64,000 nucleotides of DNA from Clitoria ternatea (taxonomy: Eukaryota; Streptophyta; Magnoliopsida; Fabales; Fabaceae). The notes under the pieces were generated by a model. That model searched no databases. It had not been told where the DNA came from and saw nothing but the letters and a program-made list of their open reading frames with translations. Made by a program: the position numbers and the translations under genes. Location of the stretch: the NCBI GenBank assembly GCA_037962975.1, contig CM075670.1, forward strand, positions 148,432,501 to 148,496,500, written 5' to 3'. This document shows, piece after piece, positions 41,637 through 52,462 of the stretch. Positions within the stretch are counted from its first letter, which is position 1. Each line of letters starts with the position of its first letter.

Positions 41637-41679
41637 AAGTGCCAGAAGAGGGTTGCTGAAATTATGAGTAAAATGAATG
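41637..41679 (+). pseudogene. HMA-domain exon, right half
   Basis: Continues the frame from 17307 with KCQKRVAEIMSKMN and ends at a GTAAG donor (41680). This completes the MxCxxC motif split by CACTA B. No following exon was recognised. Confidence 0.65.
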
Positions 41680-42929
41680 GTAAGTTTTTATGTTACATTA
41701 TCTGCATGTAAGTTGTCCTTATTTTTAGGATGAAATGTACGTGGATAAGAGTGTTGCAACTTGCAAACGCTATTGCCAGATTACTAGTTTTGATTTGCTA
41801 TAGAGAAATCTTTTCTTAGTAGGTTATGTTGATACCCAATAAGAGGTAAGAGAAAGGAAAAGCGTTATTGTCCTTTATTGATTGATTATTGGCACTTTGG
41901 AATAGGGTACACCATGTGTTTTGGCTGGAAGTCTGGGAAACACTTAATTTAATTGTAACTACTGTTATTTATTTAATGAACTTTTTACCAAACTACCAAC
42001 AGGTAAATCTTCTCCTATTTTTGTTACCAAAACAAAATCTCATCTTGTTCTTTTAAAAGAATTTGGGAAATGTTGTTTAGTTTGTCTTATTATAATTGTG
42101 TGTTCTAATATGAGAAACCAACTCAACATTACTTACTACAATAGCTTCTATGTTTTGAAAATGATTTATGTTCAAACATACACTATATCTTAACACTGAT
42201 TACTAAAATAGCTTCTCATGTTAGCTCTGATACAACAGACTACAGAATAAGAAGGATTGTGATGAAAACTGAAATTCTCTTTTACACAGAATCTATGACT
42301 ATTAACTATACAATTTCACAAATTTAATTGACCAGTGTTTCACCACAAAAGAACAAAAAGTCAAAACAGAGATTAACCAGCCAGTGTTTTCACCACAAAA
42401 GAACAACAAGTCAAAACAGAGATTAAACAGAATTATTAAAATCCAAATTAAATACTCAGCAATGCAGACTATGATCAGTAACAAGAGGAATCAGAAACTG
42501 AGCTCGTTACCTGAGATGTTGTGCTTTCTTCGTGTTCAGGATCAGACACAACACGACAATAGTATCGTCTTCTTCCTCCTCAACTTTCAGTTCTTCGTCT
42601 TCTCAGGTTTGCATATATGGGCCCAAGAAAAACAAAGGTACACCATTATTTTCCAATCATTCAAAATACAAAACTAAACCCTAGCAAAACCCTAAACCCA
42701 GAGAACTAACCTGTCCACGAAGAGCGTAGCCACCGGTGAGGGAATGGGTGCCGACGAACTCGCACGGAGCAAGAGACACAGGGAGGGAGGGAGGGAACGA
42801 CGGAGGAGAGACAGAGGAACGGAGGGAATGAGCAAGGGAAGGGAGGGAGGGAGGGAGGGAGGGTTTCGGGAAGGAACGCCGACGAACGATGGAGGAGAGG
42901 GCGGGAACGACGGAGGAGAGGGAGGGAAC
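41680..42929. other. Non-coding stretch between CACTA termini
   Basis: Starts as the intron after the HMA exon; otherwise AT-rich. A direct repeat of 49-bp period (CCAGTGTTT-CACCACAAAAG) lies at 42332 and 42381. A GA-rich GGGAGGGAGGGAGG run lies near 42845-42865. No gene recognised. Confidence 0.5.
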
Positions 42930-43662
42930 GACGGAGGGTGACGGATTTGGGGAGGGAGAGTTAGGGCAACTGATTTGGGGAGAGGAGCAGGTCGAGTATT
43001 ACTAACATTTAGCGACGGAAAAACGTTCCGTCCCTAAACCCCTCAATGTTAGCGACGGCACCAAATATCCGTCACAATTCCCGAGTACTAGCGACGGCAC
43101 ACATATCCGTCACTAATATTAAACCTATTAGCGACGGTATCATCCACTCCGTCACTACTTTCCTTTTTAAAAAACAAAAGTATGGAGGGAAGACCATAAA
43201 CCATAGCGACGACCAGATATACCGTCACTAAAATACTGAACCTTAGCGACGGTTGGCTGACACCGTCGCTACCTTCCATTATTAAAAGAAAAAATTTAGA
43301 GGGAATTAAAAAATCATTGCGACGGTTCAGTAATTCCATCACTAGTACAAACCATAGCGACGCATTAGTGCCGTCGCTATAGTTAGGGGAGAGTTAGCGA
43401 CGGTATTGACCGTCGCTACTATTTGGCGCCAACAGAAAACCCTGGCGGGAAAAGGAAAACAAGGTGGAGCTACAAATAGTGACGCTGCTAGCGACGGCGT
43501 TTATAATAGGTAGCGACCGAGTCCTCTATCGGTCGCTAAATGGGTCGCTAACATCTTTTTGGTCCCTTTTCGTACAGAGCGGTCGCTAAGGTGGTCGCTA
43601 ATTAGCGACGGTATGCTGTGGTCGCTAATTTGAGGTAGCTGTTCAGGGTTTTTTTAGTTGTG
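42930..43662. mobile_element. Second CACTA right end (A/B family), probably of element A
   Basis: Subterminal AGCGACGG/CCGTCGCT words run from about 43010 to 43620. The sequence ends TTTTTTTAGTTGTG; its complement CACAACTAAAAAAAC matches the terminal repeat of B at most positions. The flank before the array (GAGTTAGGGCAA-like) matches 40850-40860 in B. The left end is not in the window; element A at the window start is the obvious partner. Confidence 0.75.
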
Positions 43663-45586
43663 AAATAAAAAGAGAAAGAGAAGAAACAGAGAAAGTAAAC
43701 GAAAAAGAAAGAAATGGAACGGAGAAGGTAACGAAAGAGAAAGAAAAGAAAGAAATTAAAGTACAAATGAAAGAGGATTTGATCTAAAAGTGATGCTGTC
43801 CTTTGGCTTCAGACTTCCCCCCTATTTATAGAGATCTTGGGCTTTAATAATCATGGGAACGACGGCTAGTGGGTCTTTTTTTATTATTTTTTCTTGTCAG
43901 CCGCCCCATAAGATCAACTTAGAAACAGCCTGGATGGTGACAATTATAGGGAACGGTGGCTAGTAGAATTTTTTATTATTTTCCCTTTTGTTTTGTTGTC
44001 AGCCGCCCCCTTATAAGTCAAGGATCCACTTGGATAGTGGAAATCCAAGTCAGCATGGGCAATCGGTGGAAGTATGGATTTGAGGGGATGGTGTTAAGTT
44101 GCTGGAAGGAGCTGGACGGTGTTGGTTTGAGGGGAGCTGGTGTTGTGGCTGTCAGGAGCTAGTTGGTATTAAGTTGCTGGACGGTGTTGGTAGGAGGCGG
44201 TGTGAGTGGACGAGCCGGTGTGTAATTGGATGGAGTCGGTGTTGTGGCTGTGAAGAGAGCTGGACGAGTAAAGCAACTCTGATTGAAACATTAAATCGGA
44301 ATTGATTGAAAAGTGATTTACTCGGAACTGATTGAAGAGTGACTCGGAACCGATTGAAAAGTGATTCACTCGGCACAGGTTCATGCCCTCCTTCTTTCAC
44401 ATATGACCCACTCAAGATTGGGAAGTTTTCATTCAAATGATTCATTCGGCATCCTCTAAATGTTTCACTCGGCTATGTCTCTGGAATTGAACCACTCGGA
44501 CACATTCATTCGGACACATTTACTCAGAAGTCCGACTTGCTTCTCACTTGGAATTGCCTCAATCGTTAATCAGCCTATTTGGTTGTATTCACTCGGGAGT
44601 TGGCTTTGCCTTTCACTCAGAAATTTGGAACTTGAGAGACTTTGGAATCTGGCTGATAGAAGCTCTTCCCAGGTCCGAGCTTTGCTTTGCTCGGAAATAC
44701 AACTCTCTGCCCCCAACTCACTCAGAAGTGCCCCTCACATGAAACTCACTCGGAAGTGCCTTCCTTGGAGACATCTCACTTGGGCTTAGTTTGAAACTTG
44801 AGAGTCTGCCCGAAAGAGACTCATTCCTAGTCAGGCTCTTTTCCTTGCTTGATAAGACACTTTCTCCGAAACAAACTACTCGGAAAGGACCTGTTCTTTG
44901 CTTAAGAATGCCATCTTCTCCGAATGACACCACTCGGAGACCTCCTTATTCAGCAGGTGTTCATTCAGTGGCTTCTTCTACTCGGACAATAGTCTTTGAG
45001 ACGGTCCACTCAGAGACAATTTTGCCCAAAAGAAGCAGTTGTTCCCCAAATCAGACCTGCTTCAATCAGTAATTCTTTCACTCAGACAATAGCTTTGGGC
45101 AGTCCCTTTTTCACTCAGATTAGTTGCAGTTAGGAAGGTTCCACTCGGATTTACCTCCAACCGGGACATATTCCTTCAAGGTCAGCCATTTTTCACTCAG
45201 AATGTCTTTGATAGGGGGAATCTTCCACTCGGATTTACCTCCAACCGGGAAGTATTCCACTCGGCAACGCTCCATTCTGAGTCATCCTACTCGGATTTGA
45301 TCATTTTTGAGTCATCCTACTCGAATTTGATCATTCTGAGTCGGTTTTCAGTATAAAAAGAGAGTTCTTTTCACTTGAGCTTGTTCTTCTTGTTTCTTTA
45401 TCATTTGATGGTCGTTTTTCTCTTGTTATTGACCCTTTATTACCTTAATTTCTGCAAAATAACATACCCAAGTAGAACATAGTGGAAAGAAAGCAAAAAT
45501 CACAATAAATAAAGGAAATACAGTGCATAATGATTAAAATCCTAAGCAAACTAGATCTAATTTATTGTGTTATAAAGCACTTATCA
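43661..45586 (-). repeat. Athila-type LTR or LTR fragment, minus orientation, with CACTCGG motif array
   Basis: Read on the minus strand it starts TGATAAGTGCTTTATAAC (45586), like the Athila LTR above, and ends near TTTTTATTTCA (43661). A TATAAATAG-type box in the minus sense lies near 43825, with a pyrimidine-rich leader after it. The CACTCGG word (or its complement) occurs dozens of times between 44330 and 45330. No TSD was found, and GCAAG after 45586 does not match AGTTG before 43661, so one border is probably wrong or lost. Confidence 0.5.
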
Positions 45587-45599
45587 GCAAGACACAAAC

Positions 45600-45960
45600 T
45601 AATTCCTAAAATAATATCTTATAATATACTTCTAAAAGTATAAAAAATGGGAAATATGTACTAAAGAAATGTAGCCCAAAGAAGAGGCCTAAAGGAGGCC
45701 CAAACCATAAAAACAAGCCCATTACCCTTCTATGGAGCAAGAGAAAAGGGTAAGGGTCTTCAGGAGCTCCTCCTTGGGCTTGGGCCCAATCATGGTATCC
45801 ATGGAAGAAGCCAAATGGTTTTGGACTGCTTCTTTAGCTCTCTTGGCCCTTGACCTAGTCATAGGATCCCTAAAACTATCCAAGGCAACCTCTAAAGATT
45901 GGGCAGGGTCTGTGGCTTCCTCCTGGGTGATGGCCATGTCATGAGAGAAAAATACTAGAG
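45600..45960 (-). pseudogene. Ty3/gypsy gag-tail fragment
   Basis: Minus-strand 45722-45937 includes FRDPMTRSRAKRAKEAVQNH, a motif found between gag and protease in some Ty3 elements. It is followed in the same sense by GGGCCTCC-rich DNA resembling the LTR-like region at 50001. No catalytic domain. Confidence 0.5.
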
Positions 45961-46403
45961 AGAAGATAAATGTAACAAGTTAGATATAGGTTATTTCACC
46001 GTTAACTATTATTTGGAGGAAAAAGTAAAAAATTAAACAATATTAAAATTTGTGTCATAAATAACAAATAAAAACTATGTAGTTATCTTTGTAATGTGTC
46101 ACATTTGTTTAATAATAAACTAAAACTAAAATAGATAAAAAGATATTATATAATATTATATAAATATCAATTTCATACATATAAAAAATGAACATGAAAT
46201 ACTCCATTATCATCATTTCTCTCACTAGTACATTTAATTATTTAAGTACTTGTTTTCACCTCACTTCTTTACTATATGTAATGTAGTCAATTTTGTATAA
46301 GAGTACGAGTATCTTAATTTTTAAACTCTTCCAAGTTACCTATTCTCATGATTAATTTACACCTCTCTTGGTTCTTATGTCTAGCAAAACTATTTAATTT
46401 CAG

Positions 46404-47226
46404 GGTTCAATATGGAAAAAGAAGAATATTGAAGATACAAGGTTTAATTTTAGGCTTAACAACATACTTCTGAAGGGAGGTTCATGCTTGCCTCAATTGG
46501 AACCTGTTTGTCGCTTGTGTCATAAACCTTATAGATCTGATGTAATGTATATTTGTTGTGAAACATGCAAAAGTAAGTTTTTTTGTCCAGTTAATAAATA
46601 ATTAATAATCACATTTTCAAGTGCTTACCCTTTTATCGAATTTTTGCATATTGGTTTTACAGATTGGTATCATGCTGAAGTTGTTGATCTCGAAGAGTCC
46701 AAAATTTTTTATGTACTGGGTTTCAAATGTTGCGAGTGACGCAGAATAAAGTCTCTTGTGTGATCGTGCTCTGATTTGATGTGCAAGAATAATCAGGGCA
46801 AGCAGTCACACCCACACACAAGGGCTTTAAAGAAAGAGCACTTAGCTGCAGATTCTAATTCTAATGCACTCTTTGGAATGAGAGCAGGTGAGCCTATTAC
46901 TCTTCTATTTTTTGCGGAGGATGTGTCTAGACAAGGTAATGATTCTCTTGTGTTCTCCCTTTCAAATGTTGAGTTGACTACAAAACCTAAGTTAAATATA
47001 GATTTTGGAGGCAATATTGTTTCTTTATCAGCGCTTCAGAAATTACCTCTAAGAAGGAATGTCAATGGTGAGGGGAAATAATGGTTTTCTTGGAGGTAAA
47101 CTACATGCTGATCTTTTGACACTCAATGAAATGGGTAAATTGTTTAACTCTGTAAAGGAATTATCATTTGTTGAATCTTTCTCTGCTAACAGTGATCTAC
47201 CAAACAATTTTGAAGCTGTAAATTAA
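46404..47226 (+). pseudogene. PTM-like (DDT-domain/PHD-finger protein) gene fragment
   Basis: Exon 46404-46572 follows ATTTCAG and precedes GTAAG; it includes KGGSCLPQLEPVCRLCHKPY then RSDVMYICCETCK. Exon 46663 onward follows TTTACAG: NWYHAEVVDLEESKI, then CCE and an in-frame TGA at about 46737. Together they spell most of the C4HC3 PHD finger of the plant PTM family (chloroplast-envelope-anchored PHD transcription factor). The next 100 residues (46776-47081; LFSLSNVEL-like) fit the region after the finger. At least two nonsense codons; the N-terminal DDT domain and membrane segments are missing. A duplicated or captured gene piece with its intron kept. Confidence 0.65.
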
Positions 47227-47341
47227 GAATATTTCATGGTGGAAAATCACGAAGTTGTCAGGGTCCTACTTGTCTGATTTATCTCATTGATGTAGTTATT
47301 TTCTTTTAAGTTTCTTATTCATGCATGTACTTGTGATTTTC

Positions 47342-47378
<37 letters not shown>

Positions 47379-47379
47379 A
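47342..47379. repeat. Microsatellite (AT)n(GT)n
   Basis: A run of AT dinucleotides passing into GT dinucleotides. Confidence 0.97.
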
Positions 47380-48479
47380 TGCAAGACACAACTTTTTAAT
47401 ATGATCAATGATTTGCCAACAATATTTGAAGTTGTTACTGTAACAAAGAAACAAGTTAAGGAGAAGTCTTCAGTTTCAAACCACAGTGGCAGCAAGTTTA
47501 AGTCAAACTCTAAGGCGATAATAATATCTTTCCACTGCTATGAATTCCATGTAAAACATTTTTTTTCATACTTTTAACATTGTAACAGTGAAAAAGTCAT
47601 GTTGATTTTTACGTGTTGTCTGTTTCAAGATATACAAGTCCTTTTCAAAATTAAGCATCCAAGATCATCAAGTTAAATAACTTAGCAGAGTTCAATCTAT
47701 GTTTTAAAATATTATAAAGATTGGGTAAATGTTGAGAAAATGGTGAAAAAATTAAGAATGTATAATACACCATATATGGCAAATCTACATATCCATCTTC
47801 AGAAGATAAATCTAGTGTCATACTGGATGGGTATTACCTAATTATGTATGACACAGGTGGATGTTTAATATCATGTAATGGTATCCCAAAATATGACCCT
47901 GAGTGTGAATTATCAATAGTTATGGACCTATGGCTAGTGGCTTCCTTTTATATGTTAAATATTCAAATAATATTGGAAAAACATATTGAGTAAATGATCT
48001 ATTTGGAGTTGTAACTACCACCCTCACATAAAATTTATTGCTTTTTTAAATTTTGTTCTCTTGATTGATTTAACTTTGTCAATTTCATATGAGACGTATT
48101 TTATCTATTGATTTTAATTATAGCAAATTCTTTGATTGATAGAGTTAAATAATGATATGTTTATCTTTTTTGTTATTTTAGTCTACTGATGCGGTAAGTG
48201 AGCCCACCACTCCATTGGATGCAAGAGGATCACCTGGTGCTAACAATGTTTAGGGTCTTTCAATTCGCAACACTTATTGTTTAGACTTGACAATAATTTA
48301 TTTTTATTAGCTAGTGAACCATTATTGTTAATTTGTAATCGTTTATATTTTAATTTATAGAAAAATACGACAATCAAAGATGTTTGAACCATTATCGTTA
48401 ATTTATAACAGTTTATATTCTAGTTTATTAAATTACAATAATTTATCATAAAAAATGCTTAAATATAATTAGCTATAAA
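47380..48479. other. AT-rich DNA, possible further exon scraps
   Basis: Mostly AT-rich. Two stretches look exon-like on the plus strand: about 47404-47515 (LPTIFEVVTVTKKQVKEKSS) and 48181-48252 after TTTTAG (STDAVSEPTTPLDARGSPGA, then a stop soon after). I could not assign either to a family. Confidence 0.35.
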
Positions 48480-48938
48480 AATAAAACTGGAAAACTCCTA
48501 TGTAAAAACCTATTATCGAAAGATAGAAGAGGTTCAAATCCTCCACCGATAGATGAGGGTTAAATCTCATATACAAACCTCTTCTGTAAAAAAAAGCTCC
48601 TTTATTCAAGGACATTAAACCTCCATAAAAAAACTCTCCTAGTAGAGAAGGTTTAAAACCTCCAATAGAAAATCTCCATAGATAGATGATGGTTAAACCC
48701 CCATAAAAAAAACTTCTTCTAGTGAAGGAGGTTCAAAAGGTTCAAAAGCTCTTGTAAAAAACCTCCACAAATAGTGGAGGTTCAGTCCATGGTAACAGAG
48801 GTCACACAAAACCGCTACAAATTACCTTGTAGCCATGCTAACTGTGGCAGTTTTTAGAAACACCGCAAATCAATTTGAGGAGGTCAAAATCGCCAGAAAT
48901 TGCCAAAAAAACCTCCGCAAATTACCTGTTTTCTTGTA
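48480..48938. mobile_element. CACTA-like right terminus of a different family
   Basis: Repeated AACCTCC/GGAGGTT words in both orientations, ending CTGTTTTCTTGTAG at 48938, the complement of a CTACAAGAAAACAG start as in many CACTA elements. The terminal TG is replaced by AG, so it is decayed. No left end found. Confidence 0.5.
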
Positions 48939-50000
48939 GAGAATGAAGTTGAAGAAAGATAGGGAGGTTGGGTCTTCCTCTTCCTCTCCAAAACCTCTAA
49001 AACAAAAAAATAAAAAACAACAAAACCATAAAGATAAGGTTAAAGGGATTCTCACTCTTGATGATTCCATGAGGCATTCTTCTCTTCTTGCCTCCAAACT
49101 TCATATGAAAAGAGCCTTGCTCCTTCACCTACCCCTTTATATGCTTCATGATATATACACTTCTAGCACACTTTTGTGCTTTATGAGCCCCTTTTATTCT
49201 TTGCCAATTGAAGTGTTTTATTCTTTAGAGGTTTGCTTTCCAACCTCTCATAGTTACTATGGGATGGATGGATCTTTATGTGTACATAGTTAGTTTACTT
49301 AGGATTAATTATAGCATGTATAGAGTCACTATAGGATCTTTTAGGATAAAGATGTATCTATACTCATTTGAGTTGACCTTCCCAAGAGTTTTGTCTTTTC
49401 TTATTTTCCTTGTATCTAGAACGTTTATAGGTTTACCATTTTATTCATTACCTAACATTTTGTGTCTTCATCCTCATTGTACATATGATCATGTTGTTAC
49501 TATTCATCTTCATAGGGGATTATATGGGGAGTTATTAGTATCATCTTTCCCTGCCATGCATGATCTAGTCCCTAGTTTAAATGTCATTACACATTATGAT
49601 CCTCTTAGGGCGGTTCATTCTACTCTTTTGCATCATATGCCCTTCATTTCTTCTATTGTGCATGATTATTTCTCTACACCTCCTTTCATCCTTATTGAAC
49701 ATCATGTCATTCATACCATTTATAAGATGCATGAGGGATTCCATTGGTTACCTTGTCCCCTCTTAAAGGATTTTCTCTTTATGTTCCTTTATGCTATTTT
49801 TTCTTTTGTTCTCACAAAGGCAAGGTTAGTATTTGACCCTGGTGGCAAATTTCATGTCTTTCCTTCTTTTTCCTTTGTTTTCTTTTCCTTGTTAGCAACT
49901 TACTTTGTTTTACCTTCATCTTATAGATCTGTCACTACTTTAAGCATTGCCTTAAGGATTTTCTGGATTTAAGGACAAATCCTCTTAAAGAGGGGGAGAA
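48939..50000 (+). pseudogene. Non-autonomous Ty3-type element interior, ending in polypurine tract
   Basis: Two open stretches (48943-49293, Lys-rich start; 49259-49972, 237 codons, very rich in Ile/Leu/Phe/His) lack any domain I recognise. Directly before the LTR-like start, another frame reads LRTNPLKEGEND, resembling the end of some Ty3 polyproteins, and AAAGAGGGGGAGAA (49987-50000) is a clear polypurine tract. Probably a deleted or LARD-like element. The ORFs are not claimed as functional. Confidence 0.45.
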
Positions 50001-50056
50001 TGACACAGACCTTACTTAGGCCTTCTTTGGGCCTCTTATTGGACTTGGTTATCATT

Positions 50057-50088
<32 letters not shown>

Positions 50089-50950
50089 ATATTTTCATAT
50101 TATTAGTTTTAGAAATATTTTAGGATTAGAAATTAGGACTTAGTTATGGGCCTTGCATGGCCATATTTTTCATTTTGGGATACTTTTGAGCCTTGTATAG
50201 GTGTTAGCTTGTTTAGGGCTCCTTTTAGGCCATGTATCTTTAGTTTTGGGGCCTTGGGTGAAGCTTTTTCAAGCCCACCCAAGCGAATTCTGAAAATTTA
50301 GTTTTCAAGGAGGTACAAATACCTTATTTCCTTTGTAATGCTACATAATTCACGTTTTAGTGAGATTTTAGAGTGAGATACTCCTCCTTCTCTCTAAAAA
50401 GTAGAAGCCTTAGCTCATTTCTTAGTTCTTATCCTTTGGCTTCCTCTCAAAGGTGGTGAAGAATCTTATACCTTATCTCTTAAGCCTTGAGAGTGGTGGA
50501 TTCAAACCTCCACACTTATCTCTCCATATCTTCTTCACTTATCCTTAACTTCAACCTTTAGATTTAGGTTTTTCTTCACTAAAACTCTTCATTACTTCAC
50601 CATATACATCATGACCTACACCATATCCATATGAATTTAGAATTTGTTCATCAAATTGAAGTCTCCTTGCCTTGGATCTAAAGAATAGAGAAGAGGAAGA
50701 TCCATCTTCCTTAAGGAATTGAAGGAATTCCTACAATAATCAGAGTTCAACATCAGAAATAGAGATTATAGATCTTTTCATATCAAAAAATTCAGGACCG
50801 GAATCCTTCGATTCTAAGCTCGTATATGAAAGTTGGGTCCCAAACGCTGAAGGTGTTCAGGCCGGATTTGGGGGTTCAATTCAAATTAACCTTTTCTTCA
50901 AGAAACGGGGTCAATAAGGCCTAAATTAGGATTCGACCTCTTTAGGAAAA
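50001..50950 (+). repeat. Probable 3' LTR region of that element (end not placed)
   Basis: Starts TGACACAGACC right after the polypurine tract; a TA-dinucleotide run lies at 50056-50089. The right border is uncertain: no second copy or TSD is present in the window. Confidence 0.4.
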
Positions 50951-52223
50951 GTTCCTAAATCATGGAAATGAGTCACCAGGGATTAACCATGCTATGGTGT
51001 GTAAATCTTGAGCCATTAACTTGATGCATAACTCTTGGAGGATTTATATTCTTTTGGCAAGCACACCAATCGTTAAATTTGTAATAGATTTGATCTTCCC
51101 ATAGGGATTGAAGTAATTACCACAATCTTGGACTAGCACAAGCTGAACCAAAACACAAGAATATAGAATTCAATATGTCTTTCTTGTTTTATAATTTCTA
51201 TGTTTTTGGATTTTCAGAAACAATAGAAGAGATAAAGTGTGGTTAATGGAACATAGGTTAGGATTACTTCAGCTTACGACTTCATCAAGAAACATGAAAT
51301 TGAGGTTCAATCAAGCTCCAGATACAAAAGGAAAATTCACAGATGGTTAATCCTTAATTCCTTAGGTGATTACCACTAATTCGTAAGCATTAAACCCTAA
51401 TCCCTTAGGTGCTCAATGACAGAGAAATCTAATGCGAAATTAGGGATCACGCTGCAAGCGCTACTTACTTTTCGCTCAAGCGCATAACACGCCCAGGCCA
51501 CGCTTAGGTCATACTTAAACGTCACTTTGTTCTCGCTTAAGCGTGAAGCTCGCGCTCAAGCGTGAAGGGAGCCTGATTCTTATTCTAGCTACTGGACCCA
51601 CGCGTAGGTACGCTGGGATTTGAGTATATGTACGCTCACTTTCTGGTCCAAAATTCTTATTCTTCTACTGATGCGCGTATGTACGCTGAAATACAACGTA
51701 TGTACGCTTAAACATTATTCAAAATTTTTCAAGCTTTTTTAGTTTTTTTCTTCTTTCTCCCTTTTTAGTTTTCTTTTGTTTTTTTAGTATTTAAAAGGAA
51801 ATTGAAAGCAACAAAGAACCAACCTGAAACACAAAATGAAAAATGGATGCTATACAATAGTATGACTACAAAACACAAAATTGAAATATTTTTTTTCAAA
51901 TAAAGGAATTAAGATGCATGAATAGAAACTACCTGCATGGAAAGAAAGAGATGGTGTAAAGGTTCATATTTGGTGGTTCATTATTCAAGGAATGGAGATG
52001 AGCGTAAAAACACTTCTTGGGAGCATCCACTATGTAATCCTGAAAATTCTCTTCTATTTTTTTTTCTCTTCTTTTTCTTCTCTCTCTTTTTTTCTGAAAA
52101 GTTTTTCACTACTTTATTATTGTACAAGAAAAACAAACATAGGCTCATCCTCCAGGACCCCATTGCTTATGACCATACACTCTTGGTCTTTTAGATCCAT
52201 TTTTCTCCTTGTTATGTTTGAGG
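50951..52223 (-). other. Non-coding part of an older minus-strand LTR element, with palindrome array
   Basis: The minus strand downstream of the split ORF at 52224-52457: AT/GA-rich DNA, then at 51448-51720 a short array of CGCTCAAGCG/CGCTTAAGCG palindromes and GTACGCT words. No ORF with resemblance. A second, unplaced LTR of an Athila-like element is the most likely source. Confidence 0.45.
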
Positions 52224-52457
52224 CTAATGCTTAACACAACTTTCCTCCAATCTTTCTTTTTCCAAACTTTCTGTTTTTTTTTCTTTCTTTTCTTGCTTTT
52301 TCTTTTTCTGTTTTGTGTTAGTCTCCCTCTTTTTGTGCCACAAGCAATGTACTTCTTGACTTGATGATTCATGTTTCCTTGTGATTTCCATAGTTGCAGT
52401 AGTCACCAATAGCAAATGCCCCTCATGCCATGGCTGAATTTCTTCTTGTTTTAAATT
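52224..52457 (-). pseudogene. C-terminal part of a split acidic/basic ORF (retroelement-like)
   Basis: Minus strand. The frame enters from 56226-56556 across the solo LTR and ends at TAG (52226-52224). It reads HEGHLLLVTTATMEITRKHE and then a Lys-rich tail. Family not recognised; a gag-tail or linker of a Ty3 element is likely from context. Confidence 0.5.
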
Positions 52458-52462
52458 CTTAA

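Noticed and set aside
42845..42960. G-quadruplex/regulatory element in GGGAGGGAGGGAGG
   Set aside because: Simple purine-rich repeat close to a CACTA end; no independent support for function.
49259..49972. 237-codon plus-strand ORF as a real gene
   Set aside because: Composition (Ile/Leu/Phe/His-rich) resembles translation of pyrimidine-rich non-coding DNA; no domain. Kept only as part of a non-autonomous element.
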